This document shows, one piece after another, positions 45,041 through 57,100 of a DNA stretch of 64,000 nt (within the stretch, counting starts at the first letter, position 1; the number at the start of each line of letters is the position of its first letter). The position numbers and the translations under genes were made by a program. A model generated the notes under the pieces. That model searched no databases. It worked only from the letters and a program-made list of their open reading frames with translations, and was not told where the DNA came from. The stretch is from Mytilus edulis (taxonomy: Eukaryota; Mollusca; Bivalvia; Mytilida; Mytilidae). Location: positions 97,680,749-97,744,748 of the forward strand of contig NC_092344.1 in the NCBI RefSeq assembly GCF_963676685.1, read 5' to 3'.

Positions 45041-45791
45041 CTTTCCAATTGTTAGAATATCTAATGTAAATTGTTTTAAAACTCGAGGCGATATATGTTG
45101 AACGCAATGTTTGCCGACAAAGATGAAGTGGAAGATTAATGTTCAGGTAGGCGAAAAAGGAAAGTTCATTTTTTGATTTCCTCAAGTGAAGAAATGTGAA
45201 TATTAAACTTGAGACCCTGACATGGATACTTATCAAAAACAATACTTCCTCTCCAACTGGAAACATTCTATGTTTGTGACGAATAAAGTAAAACCCATCC
45301 TAAAATGCCCATTATAGGGTGAACAAATTGACATTCTTACTCAAAGTATTGTTATTTGTTTTCAGAGTTCAAGCTTCCCATTTTCAAGAAAACTACAAAA
45401 TGTAGACAGACAACTTTTAACGCAAATTAGATACACCTATTTCAATTTTAAACCATAAATGGGGAGAGTTTTAATTGAATTTGACGAAATAAACAAATGC
45501 GAGATATACATGTACACTTCTGTTAATGTGATTGCTCAACCATAGTTTCGTTTGAAACGCATATTGAAATAAAGAACACAAAAGCAGTTTTCACTCTCAG
45601 CTGAAATACCATGACATTGATATCAGCACGACTATTTGATTGTAAAAAATTATAATTAACTAACACACTAAGTTCACAGAACAAAGAAGATTAATTCTCA
45701 AGGTTTTTTTCAAAGTACTAGCTAAGATGATCATTATTTTTGTCCAAATCCTATGCAAATCTCCAAATTACTTGATATTATCTTGAACAAT

Positions 45792-48700
45792 AATAATAAT
45801 ATAAATACAATATTTATAGAGCGCATTATATAATGACAAAAATTACTCTAAGCGCTTCACATTAAAAAATATATAAAATACAAAAATACATAAATCATAG
45901 ATTACAAAGCACTATCTTAAAAGAATTAAACAAGCAAATAAAAATTTATAAGATACTTATAAAAGAAATAAAAATGCATGTACTCTAAAATATATAAAAC
46001 TGTCTAAAACTAATGCAGTCAATTAAAAGTATATAAAAACTACAAGAAATCCTTAAAAGCAGTCCGAAATAAATGAGTCTTGAGTTGCTTTTTAAAAACA
46101 TCTAAGGAATTTACACTCCGTAAAGACGGTGGCAAATTGTTCCAGAGTGTAGGCGCAGCCTTGTCAAAACGCCTCTCACCGTAGCTTTTCGTTCGAACGT
46201 CATTTGGAGGATGAAGGAGCATACTATTTTCCGACCTGAGGGATCTACTTGGCTTGTATGGCGTAATTAAATTTTGAAGGTAACTCGGAGCCTTGCCATG
46301 CTGTGCTTTGTACACATATAAAATAAGTTTGTATTGGCAACGGTAATGTATGGGTAGCCAGTGTAACGAAATTAAAACAGGTGTAATTGAGTCAAATTTC
46401 CTTTTTCGTGTTATCAAACGTGCTGCTGTGTTTTGTACCCGCTGCAATTTACTGATAATGTTGGTGTTAGTACCGTACAACAATGCATTGCCATAGTCCA
46501 GCCTTGATGTTACTAGGGAGCATACTAGTGTTTTACAGGCTTCAACAGAAATAAGAGATCGAATTCTACCAATATTCCGAATTTGGTAAAAACAGGCCTT
46601 AGTGATCGCACTGGCTTGATGTTCCATACTGATGGTTTTATCAAAGTACATTCCCAGATTTTTCACACAAGAAACGTCGCTCAACACTGTTCCATCAAAC
46701 GTCAGACGAAAATCTGAAAGATGCTTCAATTGATGTTTTGGTGCAAAGATAATTAATTCAGTCTTGTCTTCATTAAGTTTAAGCATATTGGCACTCATCC
46801 AATCACCAATATCAGACAAACATTTTTCTAGGCGTTTGGACAGATCGCTCCAGTCTCCTTTCGGTTTTATAATTTGATACACCTGAGTATCGTCTGCGTA
46901 CGAATGGTATGACATTCCGTGGCGTCTACAAATTTCGCCTACTGGTTTTGCAAAAATACAATATAGTTTCGGCCCTAAGACCGAGCCCTGCGGTACACCA
47001 AAGTCGAGTTTGATATCGTCAGATTGTACTGATCCTATAGCAACACGTTGAGTTCTGTTTATAAGATACGATTTTAACCATAGCAAAGCATCTCCGGTAA
47101 CGCCAAAAGAATATTCCAAACGATCAAAAAGAATCTGATGGTCGATGGTATCAAAAGCGGCCGATAGATCGAGCATGAGCAAAACGGCACAACAGTTATT
47201 ATCTAATGCATAGGCAATATCGTGATGAACACGTAAGAGTGCAGTTTCCGTGGAATGACATGTACGGTAGGCTGACTGAACACTATCATGTAGAGAATGT
47301 GAACTCATGTGATTTTCTAGTCGAATGTCGACAACCTTTTCCAGTGTCTTTGAAATGAAAGGTAAGTTGGAGACTGGTCTGTAGTTTTTGAGTACCTCTT
47401 TATCTAGATTTGGTTTCTTAAGTAATGGTCTCACAACAGCTTGTTTGAACGACAAAGGTACACATTGTTCTGATAGCGACTTGTTGACTATATCTGTGAT
47501 TGACGGCAACAAATGATCCACACAAGGCTTAAGAAGTTTTGTTGGTAACGGATCAAGTTCGCAAGACTTTGTAGGAGCAGCCAAGATAATTTTACGAAGT
47601 TCGTCATTTGAAACTGGCGATAACGATCTTAATGGTTTACCTTCGAATTTTATATCAGCTCTCATTGGATCACGGTTGTAATGTGCTGCATCATTCTTAG
47701 CCGTGAGATTGTCACGAATGGCACTTATTTTTCCAACAAAAAATTCACAAAATTTGTCAGCCAGAACTTTTTCATCTTTATGCGAAGGTAGTATGATTTC
47801 TCGCCTATTGCCCATTAAGTCATTTGTCAAACGATGTTCTATCTCGGATATTTTTGTTGAAAAATAGTCCTTCTTGGATTTAAGGAGAAGCTTGCTTGCT
47901 TTCAGACAGGTCTCTTGAAATATTTGACGATGAACTGTCAAATTCGATTTCCGCATTCGTCGTTCTGCTTTTCGACGGTCTCTCTTAGCTAAGCGGAGTT
48001 CGTCTGTATACCACTCAGTGTTAGGACGCATTATGATGTTCCTCGATTTTAATGGTGCATGCCTATCGATGATTGAACTAAGCTCAGTGTTATACAGGTT
48101 TACTATATTTTCAACCGGCCCTTTACGATTTTGAACTATTTTAGTGCTGCTCAAATCTTGTATGAAGTCAGTTGTTTTGATGTCACTAAATTTGCGATAA
48201 GACACGGTATGTCGTTGTTTCGGTGGCTTTGAGATCTTCAATGATGTAAACAAAGCTAGGTGATCACCAGAAAGATTACCATTCTGATCGAATAGACATG
48301 GGTCCTTAATGGATGGAGATGTTTGCACTAGCGTGCTGTTGTCTCTTGTTATAACGACATCAAGTGTGTGGCCCTTATTGTGTGTTGGTCCTTGGACCTG
48401 TTGTACCAGTCCATGGTCGAGAAGAGTTTCATTGAATTTCCGAGTATCACTCGCATTTACATTATCCAGGTGAAAGTTAAGATCGCCCGTAATAAGCAAC
48501 TCGTTTGGTATGACAACAAGCCGATCTAGGAACTCGGACCATTCCTCAAAGAATGTGGTGTTTTTCAGTTTATTTGTCCGAGATGGAGGAGGACGGTAGA
48601 TGACGCATAGTCGGAAATGTTGTGATTTAACTTCCACATCGCATTCTAGCAATTCAAAATGTGTGAAGGTTTGTGCGTGTTTGGAACGCTTAATTTCAAT

Positions 48701-49573
48701 ATTTGATTTGTGGATAACGGCTACACCACCACCTGTCTTTCCTTTTCTCGAAATTTGGTGAATACGGTATCCATTTGGAGTAATTTCCGAGATAACTTGT
48801 TTGTCAATTGAAGTACCTAGCCAGGTTTCGGTCAGTGCTAGTATATCTGCATCATTTGAAAGCATAAAATCACAGATCGAAGTCGATTTGTTCTTTACGG
48901 ATCTTGCGTTAAGTGAAATGAGAGAAATTCTATCAATGATTTGACTGATAGCTGTTCGCGGAATCTTTCGAAGATACGATGTTTCACCAACGAACGTTTC
49001 ATGAGTGTTCTCGTCTGATCTATGACGAATTAGAGTCCTGATCGTATGTGTATCGTTACTATTAACAGTTATGATAGATGAAGATTGTGGTGTTATATGT
49101 ATCAAATTTGTATGGGAAATAGTTCCTCTGTAGGAATGATAAGCACACGAAACCCTGTTTGATGTCACAACAGTGCGGATTGGTCGGGAAAAATTTCTTC
49201 CGGCTTTTGTCCCCCGTCTCGTCTTATGGGTAGATTTCACGATGGACGTACTGTATTTTGAAATATTTTGACACGTAATCCACGGATGGCTGAATACTTG
49301 AGCCGTAGATAAAAATAGCCTGACATGTTGTAATGAGTTCATGGCTGATTAATCACAATTAAAGTTTGTTGACAAAATGTAAATGTTCTCTAATAATGTT
49401 ATTTCTTGCTGAATTGTTTAAATAAAACAGTCATTGATGGAATATAACACTATTTACGATAGAGTCAAAATTTAGGAAGAAACAATGTCTGGAAGTCACA
49501 GAAAAGGCAGAAATATCACTTACGTTGTGGGAGCTGCCATAAGCGCTAACCAACCATTTCTTCGATACAGTAC
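45792..49573 (-). mobile_element. Near-complete CR1/L2-type LINE with target duplication, unit 2 only
   Basis: Reverse-oriented 3.78-kb element flanked by AACAAT (45,786-45,791 and 49,574-49,579). The unit 1 counterparts (about 24,665 and 23,250) show the unoccupied sequence. The 3' end has GAAGCGCTTAGAG, a short unique segment and an (ATT)n tail, typical of CR1/L2 elements in molluscs. A 230-base leader precedes one ORF of 1,100 codons, followed by a 250-base 3' region. No separate ORF1 is seen. It lies in intron 1 of the unit 2 Ly6-type gene, in sense with it. Confidence 0.9.
46040..49342 (-). CDS. Endonuclease-reverse transcriptase polyprotein of a CR1/L2-type LINE
   Basis: Uninterrupted 1,100-codon ORF from ATG at 49,342. 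Residues 1-135 are basic and low in recognisable motifs. The APE-type endonuclease spans about 138-370, with LISLNARS (142-149), TETWL (171-175), GDLNFH (286-291) and SGDHLAL (358-364). The linker has a basic region (about 450-495). The RT spans about 635-900, with [17 protein letters not shown] (724-731), [10 protein letters not shown] (782-791) and YADD (815-818). The C-terminal region ends [20 protein letters not shown] and so on, as usual for this clade. No frameshift or stop, so activity is possible. Confidence 0.95.
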   Translation of the reverse strand: MNSLQHVRLFLSTAQVFSHPWITCQNISKYSTSIVKSTHKTRRGTKAGRNFSRPIRTVVTSNRVSCAYHSYRGTISHTNLIHITPQSSSIITVNSNDTHTIRTLIRHRSDENTHETFVGETSYLRKIPRTAISQIIDRISLISLNARSVKNKSTSICDFMLSNDADILALTETWLGTSIDKQVISEITPNGYRIHQISRKGKTGGGVAVIHKSNIEIKRSKHAQTFTHFELLECDVEVKSQHFRLCVIYRPPPSRTNKLKNTTFFEEWSEFLDRLVVIPNELLITGDLNFHLDNVNASDTRKFNETLLDHGLVQQVQGPTHNKGHTLDVVITRDNSTLVQTSPSIKDPCLFDQNGNLSGDHLALFTSLKISKPPKQRHTVSYRKFSDIKTTDFIQDLSSTKIVQNRKGPVENIVNLYNTELSSIIDRHAPLKSRNIIMRPNTEWYTDELRLAKRDRRKAERRMRKSNLTVHRQIFQETCLKASKLLLKSKKDYFSTKISEIEHRLTNDLMGNRREIILPSHKDEKVLADKFCEFFVGKISAIRDNLTAKNDAAHYNRDPMRADIKFEGKPLRSLSPVSNDELRKIILAAPTKSCELDPLPTKLLKPCVDHLLPSITDIVNKSLSEQCVPLSFKQAVVRPLLKKPNLDKEVLKNYRPVSNLPFISKTLEKVVDIRLENHMSSHSLHDSVQSAYRTCHSTETALLRVHHDIAYALDNNCCAVLLMLDLSAAFDTIDHQILFDRLEYSFGVTGDALLWLKSYLINRTQRVAIGSVQSDDIKLDFGVPQGSVLGPKLYCIFAKPVGEICRRHGMSYHSYADDTQVYQIIKPKGDWSDLSKRLEKCLSDIGDWMSANMLKLNEDKTELIIFAPKHQLKHLSDFRLTFDGTVLSDVSCVKNLGMYFDKTISMEHQASAITKACFYQIRNIGRIRSLISVEACKTLVCSLVTSRLDYGNALLYGTNTNIISKLQRVQNTAARLITRKRKFDSITPVLISLHWLPIHYRCQYKLILYVYKAQHGKAPSYLQNLITPYKPSRSLRSENSMLLHPPNDVRTKSYGERRFDKAAPTLWNNLPPSLRSVNSLDVFKKQLKTHLFRTAFKDFL

Positions 49574-49862
49574 AACAATGTATCAAGAAGCCAAAGTTTA
49601 TAAGAAATTGATCAATATTTTAGCAGTTGTGACATTTTTACATATGACCCTTTATCAATGACGTTTAACAACATGATGTTTATTTTTTTTTAAAGAATTC
49701 AACAAACTATAAGACAATGTGGACATTATTTCGTCTGTGTGTACTATGAAAACCGTGTGATAATGATTTGGTCTATTTGCACATATACATCAACATTTGA
49801 AAATTTCGAAAACACATAGTTTTAATCTAAGGTACAATTAAAAGTTAGAAAAAAATAATTAC

Positions 49863-49920
49863 CTGAAGCATCACCAATGATAAACCCACACATAAACAAT
49901 ATAACAACTTTAAACTTCAT
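49863..49920 (-). CDS. Ly6/uPAR-type gene, unit 2, exon 1 (signal peptide, distal)
   Basis: ATG to TCAG/GTAATT donor encodes MKFKVVILFMCGFIIGDAS; splicing to 42,494-42,628 creates DASA-FQC with a predicted cleavage after Ala. With exon 3 at 39,096-39,268 the product is 121 residues. All five codon differences from the unit 1 distal exon change the amino acid. The aminopeptidase gene ends about 970 bases upstream on the same strand, so promoter elements must lie in that short interval; none was recognised by eye. Confidence 0.85.
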
Positions 49921-50893
49921 CTTTCCAGTTGTTGGAATATCTAATGTAAATTGATAACTCGAGGCTATCACGAGATGTTGAACTTATATGCATCTAAATA
50001 AAGTGTGATAACCTTAGGTAACTGATCCTTAATCCATTGCGACACTATTTACTTTATCTGATATGAGACAAATACAAGTAAAAATAATGATTTTATCATT
50101 CGTAATATAACTTCTGAATCGCATATAAAACGGGCGGGTAATACAAACATAACAGAAAATGTTAAAAATATCGAAGTACACAGCCTCAATCCGTTTGTAG
50201 TACATGTAATTTGGTTGTTTTATGTCTTTTGTAAATATCAAACTTTTATTAAAAAGAGAGATAAAATGATAATGTATAAAATGAAAGGTCACAACGGAAA
50301 ATTGAAGTCATCTCTACTCTCTATTGCCCACTACGCTCAAAGTTATGATGTAGCCCTACATCTCAAGCTAATTTAAATAGGTTTTAGTATCTTTTTATCA
50401 TAGTCACTTAACTTTGAATTAGCATTGAGATAACGACATCTATACAGTGGAACGGAGAGTTAAAAGATAATGGGAGCATCACTTTTTTCATTCTTCTTGA
50501 GATGTCAGGTATACGCCAATGAGACACAGACTCAATAAAACAAGTGAAGAAAAGAAACAACAATCTATTGGGTCCACAATGCTCTTCAATATTGTACTTG
50601 TTTTGCTTTATAACTATTTTGATCTGAGCGTCACTGATAAGTCTTATGTAGACGAAATGCGCGTCTGACGTATTTTAAAAATTATAAGCCTGGTACCTTT
50701 GCTAACTATTAGTCACAAATTCTTTTTGTCCTTATTTCTGTGAACAGATAAAACTACCATGACAACACACATGAGCAATGTAACACTTATTTTACATAGA
50801 AATGAAGACAAAAAAACCCGACTAAACTTACGTTTGATGCACACATTTTTAATAACACAGTAAATATTTTGACAAACTAGAAGTTTATAGTGT

Positions 50894-51118
50894 TTACTTC
50901 AGAAGTATAGAAATAAAAAACAAAATCAAATAAAACATCATCCATGTCACCAAAATACATCCATTATTTGTATTTTCTATTTCTGTAACTTTGTATGTAG
51001 TAAACAAAGGCTGTACTCGTTTATTTAACCATTCCAAAGCAACTGTGTCGTTTTCTTCTTTCAGGTATGGTGACACCTTCACCCAAACCTCTTTATGGTA
51101 GTTGTTAATCCATTTGAT
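50894..51118 (-). CDS. Xaa-Pro aminopeptidase exon: C-terminus and hydrophobic tail
   Basis: Acceptor TACTGTAG, then IKWINNYHKEVWVKVSPYLK, LEWLNKRVQPLF and a tail GCILVTWMMFYLILFFISIL ending LK and TAA. The W-x-N-x-YH and EWL-x-QPL patterns are typical of the C-terminal helix region of aminopeptidase P. The final 22 hydrophobic residues suggest a GPI signal or membrane anchor. The unit 1 copy has a stop before this tail. Confidence 0.9.
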   Translation of the reverse strand: MKWINNYHKEVWVKVSPYLKEENDTVALEWLNKRVQPLFTTYKVTEIENTNNGCILVTWMMFYLILFFISILLK

Positions 51119-54100
51119 CTACAGTACATAAAATACCATTGTAATATACAAAAGGTAAGGGGGGAAATGTATTTGTCTCAATGTTCCATCTAAAACGTTA
51201 GCTCAACCAAACAGTGTCTAATAAGTCACAACCTTTCACATTTTACAATCATTTCGTGCAGTTTTATCCGAGTATAACGGACTGTTTGAAGTATTGAAAA
51301 ACATCGTTGCATAACAAACAAATATGCTTTGACATTAAATTAAGATAAATAGTTTGCTGCCACGGTCTGCCACCAAGCTCGTTATCAGTTCAACTAACAG
51401 GTGATAATATCATTATACATTTGATGCTTCCGAAGTTTTAATCTGGATTTATTTAAATCATATCGCCATCGTAGTGAATATGTCACAATTGACATATTTC
51501 ATATACTGTATCATCTCGTTCGGGTGATATTTATCGAATTTGACATTTATTCGGTTTTAGTTGCGTTTTCATTCATTGTTTTCCGGATGTTCTTATCTGA
51601 TTACCGCATTTTTTACCTGTTATTCACTACTTATTGACCATTTAAGACATTTGAAACAGAAGAAATTTTATCATTTCTGTAACAAAATCTTGAATCGGAG
51701 GTTGTTTTCACAAGATCCTTTTTATCTCATCACAGCATTTGCATATCAAACAAAGGCACAAAAGAACTATACTTACCTGTTGGTCACTTAGTAAGCTGGA
51801 CTTGATCAAATGAGGTTCATATGGAACAAAAGTTATTGTGTCAAATTCCAAAAAGTCACACTTAGAGAAGTTGTTCTAAAATATACATGTAACATCTAAC
51901 TATATTTAAATTGAATGAACACAAGGTTATAAGGCATATTCTTTTTTTTTATGTTTAAAGTTTTCGTTCACTTCCTTTTTATTATCTTCTTTATATAAAA
52001 CAGTACTTTGCATCCAAGATATTGAAAGTCTTTATGATGGTTTCATTGATAATGAATGCTTACGAAAATAAAACCTTCTATCTTTTTTCTCTCGAAATAC
52101 TATACTAATGTGAGTTCCGTTATGGATAAATATTTCACATGTTCGGTTTCAAAAAATAACTTGTTCCGGTTGTTTTAATTCCGAAAACATCGAAGCCCTC
52201 TAGTAACAAGTGGTTTTCTCCGGGCACTCCGGCTTCCTCCACCAATAAAAACTGGCCGCCACGAAATAGCCAAAAAGCCCAGCAACAAGTCTCTCATATC
52301 TTCATCTTGTACAATTGTGCAATATTAAATTTGAACTATATAAATCTGTAGCCATTTGATCCCTTTATATTTCTGAATAATTTTTTTCCTAATGTATATG
52401 CAGAAATGCAAATGAGACGTTTTGATAAAGACTCAATATTTGTCTTCATGAAATCTTTATAAACCTGCTATTAATATGTTAAAACTTTCAATATTTTTTT
52501 TTAAATATTAAAGACTAGTTTACTGGTATGAAGTCCGATACAGGTGCCAGTGTTTATCAATATGTTCCAGTTGATATGTTATGTGTTTCTGCGTTTGCGC
52601 AAGTGAGAATTTTGTACACTTGTTTTTCCTATCTGTTAATTTCCTGGCGATCCCATCATTTTCAGCAGCCAGATTCATGCAAATTCCAAATTAAAGTTTA
52701 TAAACTTACATTTCTGTTCATTTTCTTCACAATTACTACATTTTCTATTCTCATACCAAATTTTCCCACTTCATAATATCCAGGTTCTGTAAAATATTTT
52801 TTATTTTGTTCATAAAAAGTAACATAACAAAAATACTAAATCCAAGTAAAATTCAACATGGAGAGTCCCAAATACATATATTTCTATATATTCTTAGCTT
52901 GAATATTTTCTATATTGTTAGGTTTTGATGCCATGTTACACGTTTGTGTAAGTTTATCAGTAACAGACTTTGAGTCATATAAATGAAACACAGCACATTC
53001 GATGAGCAAAACAACTTAAATCTGATGTTATTTGCAATATGATTATTGTTTCTTGAATTTTCAATCTATTTTTTATATCATATTTTTTTAGATAATCTTC
53101 TATTTATACTCGTACCATTAGAGAAGCACATATTCTCCTCAACTGGATAATCAGCTGGATCCGGTATATGTAGAAGCTGAGTTTGATCTGAAATTATATT
53201 TCCTATAAATTCTAAGTCTAAAAACAAACTTTCATTTCTTGGTTCACATCTATAAAAAGAATGATATGTGTTGTAAAACTGATGAAAGAACGGCAATCAA
53301 AAAGTAGCCTTAAAAAATTGTGACAATTTTTCAAAAAGACCAATATCAGGCAGAAGGCTTGACATCTGTACTAGAAATTGTTACCAAACTAGTTATTTTC
53401 AATTCACACTATAACGTATATCATGCATTCTTTGTGGTATAGGGAAAGTTATTTAACTATTTATTTACTTTATATGTTCTATTAATAAAGGCAACAGTAG
53501 TATATCGCTGTTCAAAAGTCACAAATTGATTGAGAAAAAACAAATCTGGGTTACAAACTGAAACCAAGGGACATGAGGACATTTTAAGAAACAAATGGTG
53601 GGTTGATCCTGGTTTTTTGGCTAACTAAACCTCGCGCTTTTATGGCAATGTTAAATATAACACTGAAAGGACAATATTACATTACAGGACTACAGTACAA
53701 GTAAACGCAAACGCATTCACGACAGAGAAATACACAGATTAACATTGCAATAATACATTTCGACATGCTAATAGGTATCAAAGGTACCAGGCTGATAATT
53801 TAATACGCCACACGCGCGTTTCATCTACATAAGACTCATTAGTGTCGCTAAGATCAAAATAGTCTGAAAGCCATACAACCATAAAGTAAAAAAGCATTGA
53901 TGACTCAAAATTCCAAAAGGTTGTGCCAAATACGGTTAAGGTCATCTATGCCTGGGATAAGAAAATCCTTAGTATTTAGAATAAGTCATACTTTTGCAAA
54001 CAGTAAATTCATATAAAAATGACCATATAATTGACATTTATGTTAGCACTGAAGTGCTGATTAACCACAGAACAAAAACAGCACAACAGAACCTTGTATT

Positions 54101-57100
54101 GTCTATCACACGACTTGATCGACGTCACAAAAGTGACGTCATAGGAAAATATATAAAATTTTGATATACAAAATGTAGATAAAGATTAGGTTTGAAATTA
54201 TCGTATTATATGTAAAAGTATCTTTGAAGTATAATTAACAATTAGAAATGGCACAAACATCTGTCGAGAAAACCTACCGTATCCAAAGAAATTGGTTTCC
54301 AACGGTATGTCACTTGTGTAGCTAGCTCTAGAACTAGATATACGAGCTGGACCTTCTACAACTACGCCATAATGAGCAATACCATGGCCTGTTTCATGGG
54401 GATAGTCAACTCCGATCTCCCAAAGTGGTTGTCTAATAGCCGAATCTATTTCTTTTCCTACAAAATGCAATGCAAAAACGTAAAACCTCCCTATTATGTT
54501 AAGTAGTTCATGTGAAAAAAGTGGCTTAAAATATGTTGGGCAAATGCAATTAGCATATATATGCAATCAGAAATAGGTCGACTTTTATCATTTCAATATT
54601 GCCTTTAGAATTTATGAATGATGATCGAGATTTAAAACACAAATAACGCAGGTATCCGAATATTGGATGTTATCAAGACAAACATGACTATATTTACAAA
54701 CACACAAAATTCAAAGTTAACAAACATTCATATTATATAAAAGTATATAATATATTTTAATATTTTGAAGGAGTTGATACCTTTGCAAATTTGAAAAAAT
54801 AGAGGTAAAATAAGCACAATGATATTGTTATTGTGATCTTATGGATGGAACCATGCTCAACTACCGTCAGGGAGGAGGTGGTTTCGATCCCTTCTTTAGC
54901 CAAACTAAAGACTTTATAACATGCGGTCTTAGATCTTCAGGTACAAGTTAAGTTATCTGTAATTTATCGATAATATCATATTCTCGATAATGACATTTTG
55001 ACTGAGTTTTGAATTGCATACGGAAGGGAATTCAGATATATCAGGACTAACTTCTTCTTTAGATGCACTCGGTCCCGCTCTTTTTGGAGATCATGCGATC
55101 CCCGCAGTATTTCTTTGTATCTTTGAATTGTCATTTTTAAGTCGATTTGCGAGATATGAACATAGCTTAACTATTGTTGCATTTATATTTATCGTTGCAT
55201 GAATACATGTTATAAAAGTCGATAGATATTAACCATTCATTTATCAAGGTTAAAGAACATTATTTTAACCTTATTCAAATAAATGACTTATATCAGCTGT
55301 ATCAATTAAACGTAAAATACCGGTTCGACCCACAGGAAACTTGTGCATAGCAAGGTTGAGATGTGCCATCAGTACTCTTGTATATATTTCCTGTAAGAAA
55401 AGTGATAATTGGCAGCCATTGCAATCATTATCGTTCACATAAATATTCAACAGAACAATTTTATATCTGATCGATTTAGGAGCGCACGATAGTTTCAAAA
55501 GATGCACACTCTAACGAAGTTAACCCATTCAATCCAAAACAGAGAAAATCAAGTATCTTGCAGAATAATAGTGTTAAAAAAAGACAAGACTTTGTAAGCT
55601 AAACCTCTCACTTGTACATGACAGTCGCATAAAATTCCATTATATTGACAACTATGTGTGAACAAAACAAACAAACATTATGGGTAAAAATGCAAAAAAG
55701 AGGGGTACAGCAGTCAACATTGTGTTAATATCTCAATCGCTATAAAACAAACAAATATGTAAACAAACTTTTACCATGGCATATCAACACAATGACGGGG
55801 TGTATAAGTATTAATATTTATTGTTCGATAAGTGTAATTTATTTGTGTAAAAAGAGGCAGATTTGTAAAAGCAAATTTCTTGTTTCTAAATCCTTAATAT
55901 CTATTTCAAATGTTTTATATCGTTATCCGCTGCTTTACCTGAATAACATATTGTTTAAACTAAAAGGAAATGCTTCATACAAAAATTAATACGTTTTATC
56001 TAAGTTCATAGATTCAATATTTTATTAGGAAAATTTGATAGATAAACCTTGATTACTACGGCAAGTGTAGTCCCAAATCGTACCATTTCATTTTCATATT
56101 CATCATCCGGAACAAAAATGACCAACTATTATAACTATTTTAAAAGAAAAAGTAATTGCTTTTCCTTTCTGTGTACTAAATACAAAGCACATTTTTAAAT
56201 AAGATCAATCAACCTTTTCATGATCCGACGGAATACCATAATGGAATGTTCTGGTCAAATCACTTGTTCCATCCCTGTAAGTAATAATAGCATGTGTTCA
56301 TTCATTCGATTCAACCACGCTTCACATTTATTATATTAAGATTGGAATTGTACTTTTTTCCCGAAAGAGGGCATTACTGAAATTGTCCGATAAATACAGT
56401 TCTGCTTGGTTCATTTAAAATCCGTATACTTGATATCGTCACAGGAATTTGATATGCAAATAGCTGGAGGTGTTGTCCAAATTCTCAAAGACAGGAACAA
56501 ATAATCTCTCAGTGTCATGAATTCATTAATCACTAGAAATGACGGAGGAAGAAGAGCAGCCATAGTGATAACAACAAACAAGATACAAACCACCATCGAT
56601 ATAGTCAAAATGTGTTTGCAGTAGAAAGGAGACGCTATGCCCAAACGATCCATTTAAAAGTCATAGAGATAACCATAATGTGAACCAATGAATAATTAAC
56701 ATCAAATTCTTCGAAACGCCAAAACAACACATACGATTACAAAAATCAACATGAAAAAGACATGAAAAAATTAAAGCTAGGGCATAACAACCGCGTATTT
56801 CATTATGTGCCTAAATATTGGTAGCTTGTTTTTTTCGGCGTGCGTTACCTCCATTAAGGTTTTATATGACGTAAATATTTTCATGAAAATCGTACAAGAA
56901 ATCGTATCAAATCGACAAATTTCATAAAAATCTACTTTCTAGTTTCCTGATAATTTCTTTAATCATCAACGGAAAATTCCAGGAAGGTATGTTATAAATC
57001 ATGTTAGAACAGACGCACTGTGTACTGGTCTGATGAAACTACCGAATATATTAAAAAAGAAGATGTGGTATGACTGCCAATGAAACAACTACCTACAAAA

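Larger units (their letters stand above)
43915..49980. repeat. Local repeats containing two Ly6 first exons, unit 2
   Basis: Unit 2 equivalent of 22,545-25,385. Modules run about 43,915-45,115 and 45,115-49,980, the second interrupted by the 3.78-kb LINE. Each ends with a signal-peptide exon followed (in plus sense) by AATATCTAATGTAAATTG and an ATGTTGAAC block. Confidence 0.7.
29216..52700. repeat. Tandem segmental duplication, unit 2
   Basis: Second unit of the tandem duplication, directly after unit 1 with about 20 unmatched bases between them. It matches unit 1 in order and orientation but carries its own insertions: 29,749-30,974; 31,281-32,518; 34,448-38,486; 39,313-39,593; 39,830-41,175; 41,588-41,790; 43,424-43,717; 45,792-49,573 and 52,211-52,280. 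Its right end runs without a break into the remaining exons of the aminopeptidase gene. Unit 2 is therefore attached to the ancestral right flank, and unit 1 contains only the truncated 3' end of that gene. Confidence 0.85.

Noticed and set aside
53078-53296. Using the whole 72-residue ORF as an aminopeptidase exon
   Set aside because: Only the part after the ATAATTTCAG acceptor (from 53,187) has the right phase; the upstream part has no family similarity.
54198-54566. Reading the 122-residue ORF as one protein
   Set aside because: Only 54,278-54,457 is exon; the rest is intron read-through outside the acceptor and donor.
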